Shown in pieces: positions 25,071-37,028 of a stretch of DNA of 64,000 bases (its first letter is position 1; each line of letters begins with the position of its first letter). Origin of the DNA: Catonia carolina (lineage: Eukaryota; Arthropoda; Insecta; Hemiptera; Achilidae); the NCBI GenBank assembly GCA_035578175.1, contig JAQMRL010000002.1, positions 100,046,748 to 100,110,747 of the forward strand. The letters are read 5' to 3'. The notes below the pieces were generated by a model. That model searched no databases. It was not told the DNA's origin and was given only the letters and a program-made list of their open reading frames with translations. The translations under genes were made by a program, and so were the position numbers.

Positions 25071-25662
25071 CCGGGTCATTGAGGAAGGTTGTATCCCTTT
25101 TAAAAAATTACAGTTTAAAAACTATTGGAGATAAAGTCATTAATTTTCTTTTTGTTGTAAAAAGAAAATATTAAAGTTTTTTTATAACTTAAGTTTCTCT
25201 ATGAGCACCATTAGTTGCTCTGCACATATCTAAACGATAGTTGACCTCTGTCCAAGTGTGTTGTGTCACATCGAGCATGACCGAAGCAACAGCAGGTAGA
25301 CATGGTTTTTAACATAACCCCAGACGAAAAATCAAGTGGGGTTAAATCTGGACTCCTTGGAGGCCAAAGCACAGGACCAGCCCTACCGATCCATCAGGGA
25401 ACCTTTCATTGAGGGCGTGACACACTAGAAGACTGAAATGAGGCCCTCCTCATTTCAAGATGGTGCCCTACCATCTTGTTACAAAATTATGTTACTGTTT
25501 TTTCCAATTCAATTTAATCAATTTGGGGTACAGATGTACCAACAAAGAAATTTAATACTTTCTGTTTACAACAAAAAACATGTATGACTTTATTTCCAGT
25601 AAATTTTAAACTGTTTTTTTTTTTTTTTGTTAAAATGGATGCAAACTTTCTCGATGACCCGT
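25071..25662 (-). mobile_element. Internally deleted Tc1/mariner-type transposon with TIRs
   Basis: Imperfect inverted ends of about 65 bp (CCGGGTCATTGAGGAAGGTT on the left; the right end inverted reads CGGGTCATCGAGAAAGTTTG) are flanked by TA on both sides, the target of this superfamily. Both ends continue with ACAGTTTAAA and GATAAAGTCAT-like words. The minus strand retains a broken transposase fragment, FWPPRSPDLTPLDF, a well-known phrase near the catalytic Asp of DDE transposases of this group, then a frameshifted VASVMLDVTQHTWTEVNYRL segment. It is far too short to be active. Confidence 0.85.
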
Positions 25663-25669
25663 TATTATA

Positions 25670-28600
25670 CTGTACAAAATAGCCAGGTATACATAATTAA
25701 ATGAAACCTGTGTTGTTTCATAAATTACCTCACATCATCTATTAGATCATTAATGACTACAGCAGGTTTTATGTTAAAAATTTATGAAACCTGGTACAAT
25801 ATATAATTTTTTAATCAGGGTACTTCACCTTTGTACTACTTTACCACAAAAGGAATCTTGGTATAATTCTTTAAATTAACTTTTAATTCATAAAATGTTA
25901 CAGATTATAAGTACAAGACATACAATTAAAATAGTAATGAAACATAATTAAACAACTAAAATAAAATAATGAATATAAAAGAAAGTTCTACAATATTTAA
26001 GAAGTTAAGGAACATACAAAAATTTGGTCACACAACTTGGCACATGAAATATATTTAAAAAACAGGAAAATAAAGTATTTATCTGAGGTACGTGTGCAAA
26101 ATTGTTTCAAAAAATGTCATAAATTAATTAAAAGAATAAATAAATTCCAGTCAATTTAAAAATATTATTAACACATTGAAATATAAGTGTAAAATATTTA
26201 TCGGTAATATGACACACACCTTTGTTTGCTTGCCTACCTTTGATTGGGCCAATTCTTTTTTTATTTTCCTATCTTCTTGCAGTGTGTTTTCTAATCATTG
26301 CTCCTTTCATTTGTTTTAAATTTATTTTTATTTACTTTAGTTTTGCCCCTAATTATCTTACATTTAATTTAGAATTTTTGGGAAGCCTCTCATTTTAAAT
26401 AGGTATACTTTAACTTGGGATTTTTTGAAAAAAATTTAATGGGTTAGTATTCCCGATAAAAATATGTTGAATTACATTACAAGCATACCTGAGTCGCTTG
26501 CTTTCTAATTTTTGAGATGTTTGCTCAACAATTTTTTAAAAGTTTTTTCTTTCTTTTATTTTTTAAATAAATGTTAAAATTGTCAATTTTCTTACATTTA
26601 TATTTTATTTTACATTGCTGGTAATTTCTATCGTTCAGCACAGAATTTATCACAATTTAAAAAAAATTGATTTGATCTTTCTCATTCTTTCCTCATGAAT
26701 TTTCTGATCTTTGTTAATTCCTAATTGTCATTTTCTGCAATATTTTCTTCATGACTTAGCCATGAATCATCTATGAACTTCTTTGCTGAATTGTTTTGAA
26801 ACGAATATGTTACTACATATTCCTTTCAAAACAATCCTTCTTAAAATGTTGTTCAACCCAACCAACCTTTATTTTAATTACAGTAGTATCTTTAGAAACA
26901 ATACATTTGTGTGTCATACAAACGCTAAAATAACTTGAAGAAAATTCTCAATACAATGCTAAAATACTTAATCCAATCTAAAAATAAATTTTTAGTAAAT
27001 GACTTTATATTAACTTTGTTATAATTCTGAATGAAATTTTGCAAAATATAATTTAATTGATAAGGATAATAAACAATTTATTTTAAGTGCACTCTATACA
27101 TTTTCTTTATGTATTTTTTATTTTTATTTTAATAACTATTTCTTATACAATAATATTACGGTAAGTTTCGCTAACACTACTTTTTATTTTAAATAAAGAA
27201 GACAACTTTTTCTTTTCAGAAATAAACTTTTCACTTTTCTAATACTACCTACTTATAAGTAATTAAATACTACTGTACTACTATAATATTTATAACATAT
27301 TATGGTAACACTAATAAAAATATTATTTGGTCTCTAAAATATTTTATCTGATTTCAATGAAAAGTAATTTTGTAATATACGACAACATTAATTCTTTATT
27401 AATGATATTTCATTTCGTTTGAAGTTTTCAATTGCTAAGTTAAATTTTCAGTGTGTTTTATAAATTTTTAAGAACATATAATATCTGTTGGAGGTTTTTT
27501 TTCTATTAATTCAGAATTAAATCATAAATCTTCTTCTTTAACATATAAATACATTAGCGACTGATTCTTTGAGGCAGTAACTTCTACTAAAATAAACTAT
27601 CTACAGAAATTTCATCGTAATTTATAAGTTCAGTAAACTTGAGTAATAAAACTGAGTTCCTCATCCATAGAAAGGCCCGATTTTGATTTTAATAATACTA
27701 TGGACACTTCATGAAGAACTGCCCTCCATGAGTTAAGTTCTTGACTTGCATTTCAGTTTTTGTTTGGGAGGAATTCCCATTAACCCTCCTTTGGATAATC
27801 CTTCCATCAACATTTTATAAATTATGACATCAAACTTTTATCAATGATGGAATTTGTCAATACCTAATCTTATTTTTGCTATGTTTGCTCAGACTTTGCA
27901 CCCCCAAACCCCTTGCACCACTATATGAATGACCAGCACGCCTATGTTTATTTATAAAATCAGCGCTGTCTATGGAAGTCATGCTTATTTTAACCTAGCA
28001 GAATCAATTACAACTCCAGGGATAAAATTTTTTCACCTTTCTGAAACCCCATTTTTTAAATTTTTTCTTTTGAATTATTTCCATTATTAATTCTGTAGGC
28101 GTTCATCAAATTTTAAACCCAATATTATTAAAATCTGTAATAAATTTAATTAGGTACATGACAATGTCAGGTTAGATTCGTACTTTTTGGAAAGTGAACC
28201 TAAATCTTTCAATGTACTTAGCAACTGAATTTATAGCAAAACAATCTTTTAAAAATTTCAATTACTTTTCATTAAATCATATTTATGAGTAAAACAAAAT
28301 GTAAAACACTAAATAGATTTTATTTAAATACTTCATAATTATGTATTTTTATTTTTTTTAAACAATATAAATCTATATTAATAATTATCTCAATATTTTG
28401 ACACATTCACTTGTAATATTATAACTAATAATTATAAATTTTACAATTATATTTTATAATTGTAACTATAATACACAGAAGACTTTTTTAAAAGAAAATT
28501 TTCTTTCTGATTTTCTTGAAAAGTGTGAAATATTTGGAAAAAGTTTACACAAATATTTCATAAACGTACAAAAGAAAAGTATTATATAAAAAATAGAGCA

Positions 28601-30730
28601 TAAATTTTCAAGTTCAATATTTTATAGTTTGTGGAAACTACACATACATTGTAATGTATAATTTTCTCTGCTACTCAAATTTTAAAAAGTAAATTTGATA
28701 AGGTAAGTATAATAATTGGTTTAAGATAATTATCTTCAAATAATAATTTTTAAGTAACTTTTTGGCTGAGAGAACTAACATTTATTACTAATAATAATAA
28801 GGTTATGTATAATTACAGAAAAACAACCTGGAATTTTCTAAGTTGGTGTGGCATGCAATAATCAAGGTTATTTAGGTTTATTATAGGAAACCAGTGTTTC
28901 CTCAACGATTTTTGTTGAAAAGTAGCCTACATTATGAATAATGTACCATAAGTATTATTTTTTTGCTACAAATCTTCAACCCCTTCAATAAACAGAAAAT
29001 TTTAATGTTCAACCAATCAATGTTATCGTGTTACAATATATTTTGAATATATTAACATTTAAAATACCTTATGTCATGAAAATTACAGAAAAAATTGTTT
29101 GACATGAAATTCAACTTGTTTACTAATAGTGCTAAATAAAATTTTACAGTGAAATTCACTTTTTAAACATTTACTATGAATCAACAATAATTAATATGTG
29201 TTTGAGAGTCCTAACCATAACCACCTTATTGTTCTATATTTTAATGTTTAGATCAATAGCCCAAAACCCCTACTAGATGTTTGACTAAAAGACACTAGTA
29301 GCGAAGTGTTTTTTTGCTTTTTAACTAAGCTGACAAATATTATTTTTTTATTTAAAAAAATATTTTTTTTCCATCCTGCAAAGGATGCCTTTACATCACT
29401 CAACATGCAGTCTCTCTCTCCCTCTTTAATTACATCCATTACTTCTCAAAACAATTTTCTGATTAATGCCACACAATCTTAGCTTTTCTGTTCTTAAATT
29501 CTTTTATTTAGCATAAGAGTGGAAACAGATCACTTTTTATAGCTTAGTAACCAATAGGTAGCATAAGTGTAATTTAATACTTGACATGACCTCGACATCT
29601 GTACATGTTTTTTGACATGTCCATTCTAACCTTTTGAAGTTTTCTAGGGGCTGTTCAAGAAAAACAAACAAAAAAACCAGTCTTTAACCTTAAATACCAA
29701 CCAATTTTGTTCGCCCACTTTTCAAAAAAATCAAATAGAAACTGTAAAAATCCATTCTTATATTAAATGTTACAATTATAAATAAATTAATAGAGGCATA
29801 TCTAAATTACAAATTTTCACACTTAATATATTTATCTCTAACATGAATAGCTGCAAATATAGTCATTATTTTTATTTATTTATTTTTTTATTTATTATAA
29901 TTATTCTATGGAAATTAATTTGTAAAAAATTATTGTGTAAAATATTGATTGAAGATTTAGTATGGATTTCTTTAAGAAAAAATTTTCGTGCTTCTATAGA
30001 ATAGTTCTTATAGGTTTTCATTTAGTAGATTCCCTTTTAATTTCATAGCGACATACATTAATAAGAATTATTTTAGTTTAAATTAACTGAAATTTCAGTA
30101 TTTAAGATGTAGGAAAATGCAACAAAAATATACAAAAAGGGGTACTCCAATATCAGAAAGTTTATTTGGTAACACTGGAATGTCATAACATAATCTAAAA
30201 TTATCACAAAAAACTAAAATAATACAAATGTTTATGTTATTCTGATATATGTCATGATGTGACATGCTAAACATCATCTGATGACATACTCATATCAATT
30301 CTGGAAGTCCAGATTTTTATCAGCACTATTTGAACATTCTAATGAACGTGGTAATTTAAAAAAATTTTGTTTTCGTTATTATCATAATTCAGTTAATTTC
30401 TTTCAATATCTTTGAATCAGTGTAATTTTATTATTACACTAGGCCAGATTATGTTATGTTTTAGTTATGTACAATACCAAGTAATAAGTACAATATCAAA
30501 TTTACATCATAAAATTAATGTAGCCTATGCCATAGTGATGGACTGATGCAACAACGCAATCTATCTGATCACTCTGATATGATGCCTTGTGTTACATACA
30601 CAAATTTTGTCACCTATTATAAAAAAAATCAAAATTGTTTTGTAATCCCCTTATGTAATTATTCAAGTTACTAGTTAGCATCATAGCAGCAGAATCCATA
30701 TTAATGTTTTGTTTTTTATGTATATATAAA
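25670..30730. other. AT-rich gene-free stretch
   Basis: Apart from one decayed Rep-A copy near 29.3 kb, no repeats, RNA genes or coding frames were recognised. Confidence 0.5.
29246..29560 (-). mobile_element. Rep-A copy 8 (strongly decayed)
   Basis: The order of short matches is that of Rep-A reversed: GATCAATAGCCCAAAACC, TTTTCCATCCTGCAAAGGATG, then TTTTCTGTTCTTAAATTCTT. Large differences in between mark it as old. A 63-codon frame here is a relic. Confidence 0.5.
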
Positions 30731-30781
30731 AGAAACTTTTCATTTACCTTATACTTCTTACTTTTCCTTATACATTTTTCC

Positions 30782-30821
30782 TTACAAGGACTTTCGTGGT
30801 GCGCACCGCTTCTTCAGGTAA
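30782..30821 (-). ncRNA. Putative hammerhead ribozyme-like motif (left arm)
   Basis: The minus-strand counterpart of the right-arm motif, with CTGAAGA at 30817-30811 and GAAA at 30795-30792. The only change in the core region is CA to CG in the stem II loop. The conserved stems I to III are the same. Confidence 0.5.
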
Positions 30822-30931
30822 TAATAATAATAGGTACTAGATTGAATCTTCCTTTGTCAATAGTTTAAATCAAACTCCATTGATTCACACCATTGACAAA
30901 GGAAGATTTAATCTAGTACCTATTATTATTA

Positions 30932-30971
30932 TTACCTGAAGAAGCGGTGCACACCACGAAAGTCCTTGTAA
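30932..30971 (+). ncRNA. Putative hammerhead ribozyme-like motif (right arm)
   Basis: The core CTGAAGA lies at 30936-30942 and GAAA at 30958-30961. Stem I: TTAC (30932-30935) with GTAA (30968-30971), four pairs. Stem II: GGTG with CACC (30946-30949 and 30952-30955) plus an outer G-C pair and a C.A mismatch. Stem III: AG with CT around a two-base loop, placing a CTT triplet at the expected cleavage site (30965-30967). Deviations are one extra A after the core and a very tight stem II loop, so catalysis is uncertain. Confidence 0.5.
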
Positions 30972-31421
30972 GGAAAAAAGTACAAGAAGCAGTATAAGGT
31001 AAATGAATTTTTTTTTTATATAGTACACTTAAAAAACAAAAGATTAATCCCCTTATGTTATCATTAGTTTAAATTTCAGTACAAAATTAACTTTTTTAAA
31101 TAACGTTTGTTATTTCTCCTAGTTTATAATAACTAATTAATTTTATTATTGCTCAAAAGTTACTGGTTTCTATGGTTACAAAATCATATCAATATCACAA
31201 AGTGTTTTCAAATTTATAGTTAGGTACTCAGAATGTTTGTAACAATTTTTTAAGATAGTTATTATTAGCATTAAAATGTTGTCAACCTATCATGAACCAA
31301 CAATTATTATTTTACCATAATTGATGGCTGTCTTGTTTTTAATTTTTTTTATACATGGATTTTTGTTGCCCTCTACAAATAAAATATTTATTAAAATTTC
31401 ATGTTATGTACTACTTTAATG

Positions 31422-31519
31422 TGTTGTAGTTGTTTAGGTTAACAGCCCAAAGGTTTGTTTGAACCTGTAGAAGCTTTACAAAGTAAAACGAGGAGAGAGG
31501 TGGTTTACAATGCCTTCCT
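31422..31519 (-). mobile_element. Rep-A copy 7 (5'-truncated, with TSD)
   Basis: Only the 3' end of Rep-A (about 98 bp) is present. It is bounded by an 8-bp duplication CTTTAATG at 31414-31421 and 31520-31527. A 5'-truncated copy with a duplication is characteristic of LINE-type target-primed reverse transcription. Confidence 0.8.
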
Positions 31520-31529
31520 CTTTAATGCG

Positions 31530-34500
31530 TTAAAAAGATGACCAGATTAACATATTTTAACTTTATTCAAAAATAAATTTTTACAATGCATCCTGCAGCT
31601 TGAAATTCTATTTAATAATATAAATTTTTCTAACATTTTTAGCTGTCTTTAACGATAAAGGCAGCTGAAATGGTTAGTGAAATTTATATTTTAAAATAAC
31701 TTGGTTTAAATGTATAAAGATCTTAAAAGGGAATCTGAACAAGATTGTATATATTTTTTGTTTTTTTAAAAGTAAGAAAATAAAACCGATATAGTGAGAG
31801 TATAAAGCGTGCTTATTCACAGTTACTACTTCTTCCTCTTAAAGGAAGAAATCAAATTGAGACCTAACCTACTCCAAGAGAATAATTAATTAAATGTACA
31901 ATATTAAATGGCTTAGCAACATAGCTGCTATGTTGCTTTAACATAGCGTTAGCCTTGCTGTGCACAGGACGGGTTTAGATAGGACGGTGCGTTATAATTG
32001 AACAGTGATGTGCGTTTTGAAATAGGATTATTACGGAATTTTACGTGCAATTTTTCACAGATTCTCTTCGCAAGACAACTCCAACATCTAAGTAAACAAC
32101 TATCAAATAAAATAAATAAATAATATTAATACACATACTGTTAATTTTACATTTTTATATAAATTAATATTTCCATTTTAAGGCTGTTCAAAATATGTTC
32201 ATGTACAACTTCCTTATGAAAAAAGGCAGGATTTTATAGATTGCTTGCTTTTGTATTATAAATATTCTTGTTTCAAGCTGTAATTTGACTTCATTTCACT
32301 TGTGAAGTGAGATTTAGGTGGACTGCTCAAACTAGATCTTGGTTGCCATTCATTATTCTTGTTTATATTTTGATTCTAGGAATCAGAAGGTTGTTAACCT
32401 CAAAAACGTGCAAACTTACATGCTCCAAACCTAAATAATTTATTTGAACCACAATTGAATCACATCTTCGAACTCTGCTACCAAAAACATTTGTCTTCTA
32501 CCACAGCTACTTTAAACATGCCTAGTCTTACACAAGCCTTTAGAGAATCCTACATTAAAAACTACTGTACTGATGACACTTTACGTTATGCTCATCCTTC
32601 CTATCTACCAAGATGGCTCTGTCTCCTAAACCCCTTTGTGTTCGCACCATATATGGCACTCAAAGGGCATAATAAGTTAACAGTAAAAATTTAGAGACAA
32701 TAGTGAGAGACTAGTCTATAAAGTTAACAAAAATTTTAAGAACTTAAAGTTCTGTAGGTATACACAGTCCTTAAAATTTCTGTAACACACAAACAAATGT
32801 ATCCTCTTTATGTTAAGTGTAGTAAGCCTTTCTCTGAAATAATCAAAAAGTCTATTTTGCCAAAGTCAGGTATATATGCATAGCCTACTACGTAATCTGG
32901 GAAATTCAAATTTATTACTTATAACACATGCCTTTCAAGGGCTCATGTATGTTGGCATACTAGAACAATGAGCAAATCCAGCATTTTAGTTCTAATGCAA
33001 GATATCTTCTAAATCTTCTGGAGATTTACATGGATTCATATTATGAACTCAATGGTTGCTCAAGTTATCAGACAAAATATTGGTCAGAATTTCTAGAGTT
33101 TTACTAAGTAAAAAACAAGATTGAAACAGGATGGTTTTCAAAGTTCTTACAAAATTGAAGAGTATTTTTAAGTTCTTATTCTGCGAACCCACTCAACAGC
33201 GATAACCTAATTTTATTTTATTCATCATAGGATCCAACTTTGTAATGAAATTCATTTTCCAAGGTTTTGGTAACAAGAGTTCAAACGCAAATAATTACAC
33301 AATCCCCCTGATTGTACCTACCATACACACCTAAATTGATACTAATCAAAATTATTCAAACAGCCTTAAATATGTAGTAATTAATTATACAATTAACATG
33401 ACTTACCTAATGAGATTTTTAAATACTTAAATAATACCATTTTCATTTAAATTTTAATTAATAAAGCATTATAAACACATCTAACATAACAAATTGTTAC
33501 AAATATTTTTGAAGCACATATTAATAATATTATTTTATTTTATTATTAAAAATTGCATAAACAATCTTTTTATATATTATACCTAATGAGTATCAAGTAT
33601 CACAACATGTCCATAAAACTTACAGAAAAATTATTTCTTTAAAACTTATAATGTTTATGAGATGAATTTATATTATATTTTTTATAATAAGTAATTTGAA
33701 GTGATTATTGCACTCATAAAAAGTACAAAAATATAATTATTTAGGCTAATAATTATTATGTAATTAAAATATTGCATTATTTAGAAAGCAGAATTTAATA
33801 TTTATAAACAATATTTTATTCCTTTATTAACTGGTTTTACTATTTAACAATACATACAATTTTTAATTGTTATAACATTCGTAACATTTTTTTGTTATAA
33901 CATGTATTGTTTATGCCATTAGATGAAAAGTTACAAACAATTAATAGTTCACAATTTGTTTCCTTCAATATTTCATAGTTCATAATTTGTCTCCTTCAAT
34001 AGATTGAAATGTACAATCAGTAATAAAGTAAATACTTTGTGGAATGTTCTTATTTAACCTTGCCATTCTACAGTATGTTCACTTATTTAGCCGAGAGAAG
34101 ATTCTGCTGTATATCTAAGCCCATTACAGTAAACTTCTAGTTCAGCAAAACTCCAAAATAAATATTCAAACTTTTCCAAAAAATAACTAGAGCTGTGTAG
34201 TTATTTTAAAATTTGCCAACACATTTATTTTGTGAACAACTTTTTTTTTCTCGGTGAAGAATTCATTAAAACCAGATGTCCCAAAAATTTGGTTATCTGA
34301 AATTGGCTCAATTTCATTATTTTGTAAAACTGGTAGTTTACTGTAAAAATATAAATTTTGATAATTTATCCATTACCTTTATCTCATTTATTCTAAATAA
34401 TTTAAGCATTTAAAAAAAATAAATACAACAGACAGAACAACTACTTATTTGCACTTTTATGGAAAGCATACATTAAGTACAAGGTTAATTCAAAACTCCA

Positions 34501-35200
34501 ACCATATTTATGATAGTCATAATGAGTTAAAATATTTAACAAAATGTTTATTAATTAATCTTGACATAAAATCAATCATTTTAAATACCTATGCAATACA
34601 TGTCTATAGCTTACTGAGTCATCCACAATTGAAATTTGTTTTTGTTTAGGATATAAATAACATACTTTTTACCCTGAAATAACTTTTACTCTATCGCAGA
34701 CATTGTGTTTTTGTATAAAAACTTGTAATTTGATTTAAACCTCGATTAAAAAACTTAAGCATCAAATTTTATCAATAATAAATTCATTGATATTTAAATT
34801 TTTCTTTAAAAAATTTTTAATAACTTTTGAAACCATTTATTTGGGGTACATTATGGTTTTGCCCATATTATGGTTTTCTTGCCAGTTCCACTACCATGAT
34901 GTTTAAAGGAACTAGTTTCAAGGAACACAAATTGATGAAAAGTCTTGAATTTCTAACTGAGTTTGCAGAACATTACATATTCACTTCTGAAGTAGATGGC
35001 TTCTACCAGAGAGAAAACTAGTTAAATTGAAGGGGTCAGGAGAAAACAGTGCTAACCCACATCAACATAATTTTATGCAATGTCATTTTAAAAGTTTACT
35101 GAAATCTACAAATCATGATTTTGAATTTTTTGTTAAACATTTGTTTTTTCTGTTAATCTAGGTTCTTAAGATCATAAATGTAGCATCCTGTTTAAAACGT
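31530..35200. other. AT-rich gene-free stretch downstream of the lectin gene
   Basis: No gene or family-level repeat was identified. A 79-codon frame near 32.5 kb and a 64-codon frame near 34.9 kb were examined and match nothing recognisable. An inverted repeat of 11-bp arms around one base (AGCAACATAGC) lies at 31915-31937. Confidence 0.45.
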
Positions 35201-35209
35201 GCTTAACAT

Positions 35210-35215
35210 TTTATT
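35210..35215 (-). promoter_or_regulatory. Candidate poly(A) signal of the lectin gene
   Basis: By eye this is the first AATAAA on the minus strand downstream of the stop codon, about 670 nt into the presumed 3' UTR. Weaker variants lie closer. AATAAA is common by chance in DNA this AT-rich, so the assignment is tentative. Confidence 0.3.
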
Positions 35216-35886
35216 TTTACAGAACATTTAAGAAAAATCATGCTGGAAATTTTATGGGTTAGCACTTTCTTCCGCCAACCCCTTCAATTGTTAGAGATAC
35301 AATAGTACTTACACCAGTATTACTTTGCTTATCATAGTCTTCTGTACATTGATTGTCCTAAATACATGATTTTTATCAACAGCAGACATACTCATACTTT
35401 CATTTTAGATAGAAATGGCGTTTGTTAATCAGAAGTAACTTCATCATATTAATGTTAAGGGTAGAGATATTTGATTCATCTTACTTTGGAGACATCTGAT
35501 AAAAGTGTCACTTATCTGAAGACTTTGCTTAAATTTTCTTCATATTTGTATCGATCAAAGTGGAAATTCATTTCTTTTTATAATATCATAATCATTATAA
35601 AATGTTTTGCTGTGTTATGTTAACCAGGCTTAAAGGAATTTTTATAACTATTTTCTTCATAATTATAGAATTATTTATAAATTATGAGCCTTCTAATTGA
35701 ATCTTTCTTTCTTACTTTCTCACAAACATAATTCAAATTACTTCCACATTCGTTCTGTCTTGAGAAGAGTTTACCGTAAGAAGAAATAAAGCAAGTTGCT
35801 GCATTAAAGTACTGCACCAATTTAAAACAAATTATTTATGATAAACACAAATCTTTTTGTTAAAAAGACACGATGATAAAAATAAC

Positions 35887-37028
35887 CTAACCTAATACTC
35901 TGTTAAGAAAATATGGATAAAATGCATGATGTTGGGGTTTTACAAGAAGACGACCTCGATTAGGACGTTCTGGAGTTTCTGGTTCACCGTCTTCTTCATT
36001 GCTTTCTCCATTTTCTTGTTCAATTGACATATCTGGATTATCAACAGGTTCTTTAAAACTGCCTGGTGATGGATTAACTGTTTCTGAATCACTTGATGAT
36101 CCGACTTTCAGTGGATTTTCAGTCACAATGAACAAAAAGTCGTTATCAGAATTTGATCGTGTTGTTCCTTTCTCTGTGACTGGAGAAACTGGAGTCGATG
36201 TTGATTTTAGTACAAATTTATCATTTTCTTCTGTATTTATCCTAGTAAAAAATTTTGACTCATCATTCACCGTTGATGAAGGTGTTCCAGATGGTTTAGA
36301 TATTTTAAATGATTCAGTTGAAGAATCTGATGATTCTTTATCATCCTTAAGTGGTTCAAAAGTCGAGTGGATACTTGATTCTTCAGATTCTTGATCTCTT
36401 GTATTTTTGTACACAGATAATGGTGGAAATACTGCACCTTTTTCTATTTTTACTTCAGTTTTCTCTGGCGATAAATTATCTGATTTTGATTCTCGGAACA
36501 CTTCATGAGATTCTTTTTCGACAGGTTTCATTTGTACATTTTCTGTACTATCTTCTGATGATGTTGTGTTTGGTTTTGATGTAGCATTAACGTTTTCCAC
36601 AAATGGAGAATTACCTCGTAATGAAGGTGGTATAGGTTTTGGTTTGTTTGAACTTAAAACTACTGTTCTTCTATTTCCTGGATTTGTTTCCAATGATTCC
36701 TCAGATGTAATTCCAGAATAATGATCTTTAATTGGAACTATTAAAGATTGTTCAACAAACGTATGTTTAATACTATCGGTTTTATTCAGTACAATTTTTG
36801 GTGTGTTTGTGGTAACAGTACTAGTTGAAGTTGCATTGAGTTCTTCTGGTAATACTCCATCAGGAAAGAAACCTATTGAAGTTCGTATTGGTTCCTCAGC
36901 TGCGGACATTTCTTGCGGTAATATTTGTGAAGACATTTCAGGATTGAGTGTTGTGGAAGTATGTAAATCTTCATCTGCAGATGGGGGATGTGCAGTGATG
37001 TCATCAACTAGGTCTACTTCTGTCAAAC
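35887..37028 (-). CDS. Last exon: 379-residue Ser/Thr/Glu/Pro-rich tail
   Basis: This is the longest open frame in the window (379 codons plus TAG). It opens at a CAACAG acceptor; the first two bases complete a Gly codon and the first full codon is TTG (Leu), so it is not an independent start. The protein is rich in Ser, Thr, Glu, Pro and Asn, has no cysteine and no hydrophobic segment, and should be disordered. Five N-x-S/T sequons occur (two NAT, NKT, NTT, NLS), with many Ser/Thr clusters fit for O-glycosylation. The last 25 residues change character: basic and aromatic, ending HAFYPYFLNRVLG, which looks like a conserved C-terminal motif. Mucin-like spacer or extracellular matrix functions are plausible; no known domain is recognised. 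Confidence 0.9.

Larger units (their letters stand above)
30741..31005. mobile_element. Foldback element with two facing hammerhead-like motifs
   Basis: Two arms of about 115-120 bp (30741-30861 and 30892-31005) are inverted copies with few differences in the inner 80 bp, around a 30-nt loop. Each arm contains ACCTGAAGAAGCGGTG..CACCACGAAAGTCCTTG followed by TAAGG. This fits, imperfectly, the type I hammerhead ribozyme core found in terminal repeats of Penelope-like retroelements. The structure could be two inverted pseudo-LTR fragments of such an element or a small foldback transposon. Confidence 0.75.

Noticed and set aside
32455..32694. 79-codon plus-strand frame (codon composition somewhat protein-like)
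   Set aside because: No recognisable motif, and it stands alone in gene-free DNA; not enough to call a gene.
35999..36394. 131-codon plus-strand open frame
   Set aside because: It lies antisense to the Ser/Thr/Glu-rich exon; codons such as TCA, GAA and ACT leave the opposite strand open. The minus-strand frame has proper splice sites and joins the lectin exons.
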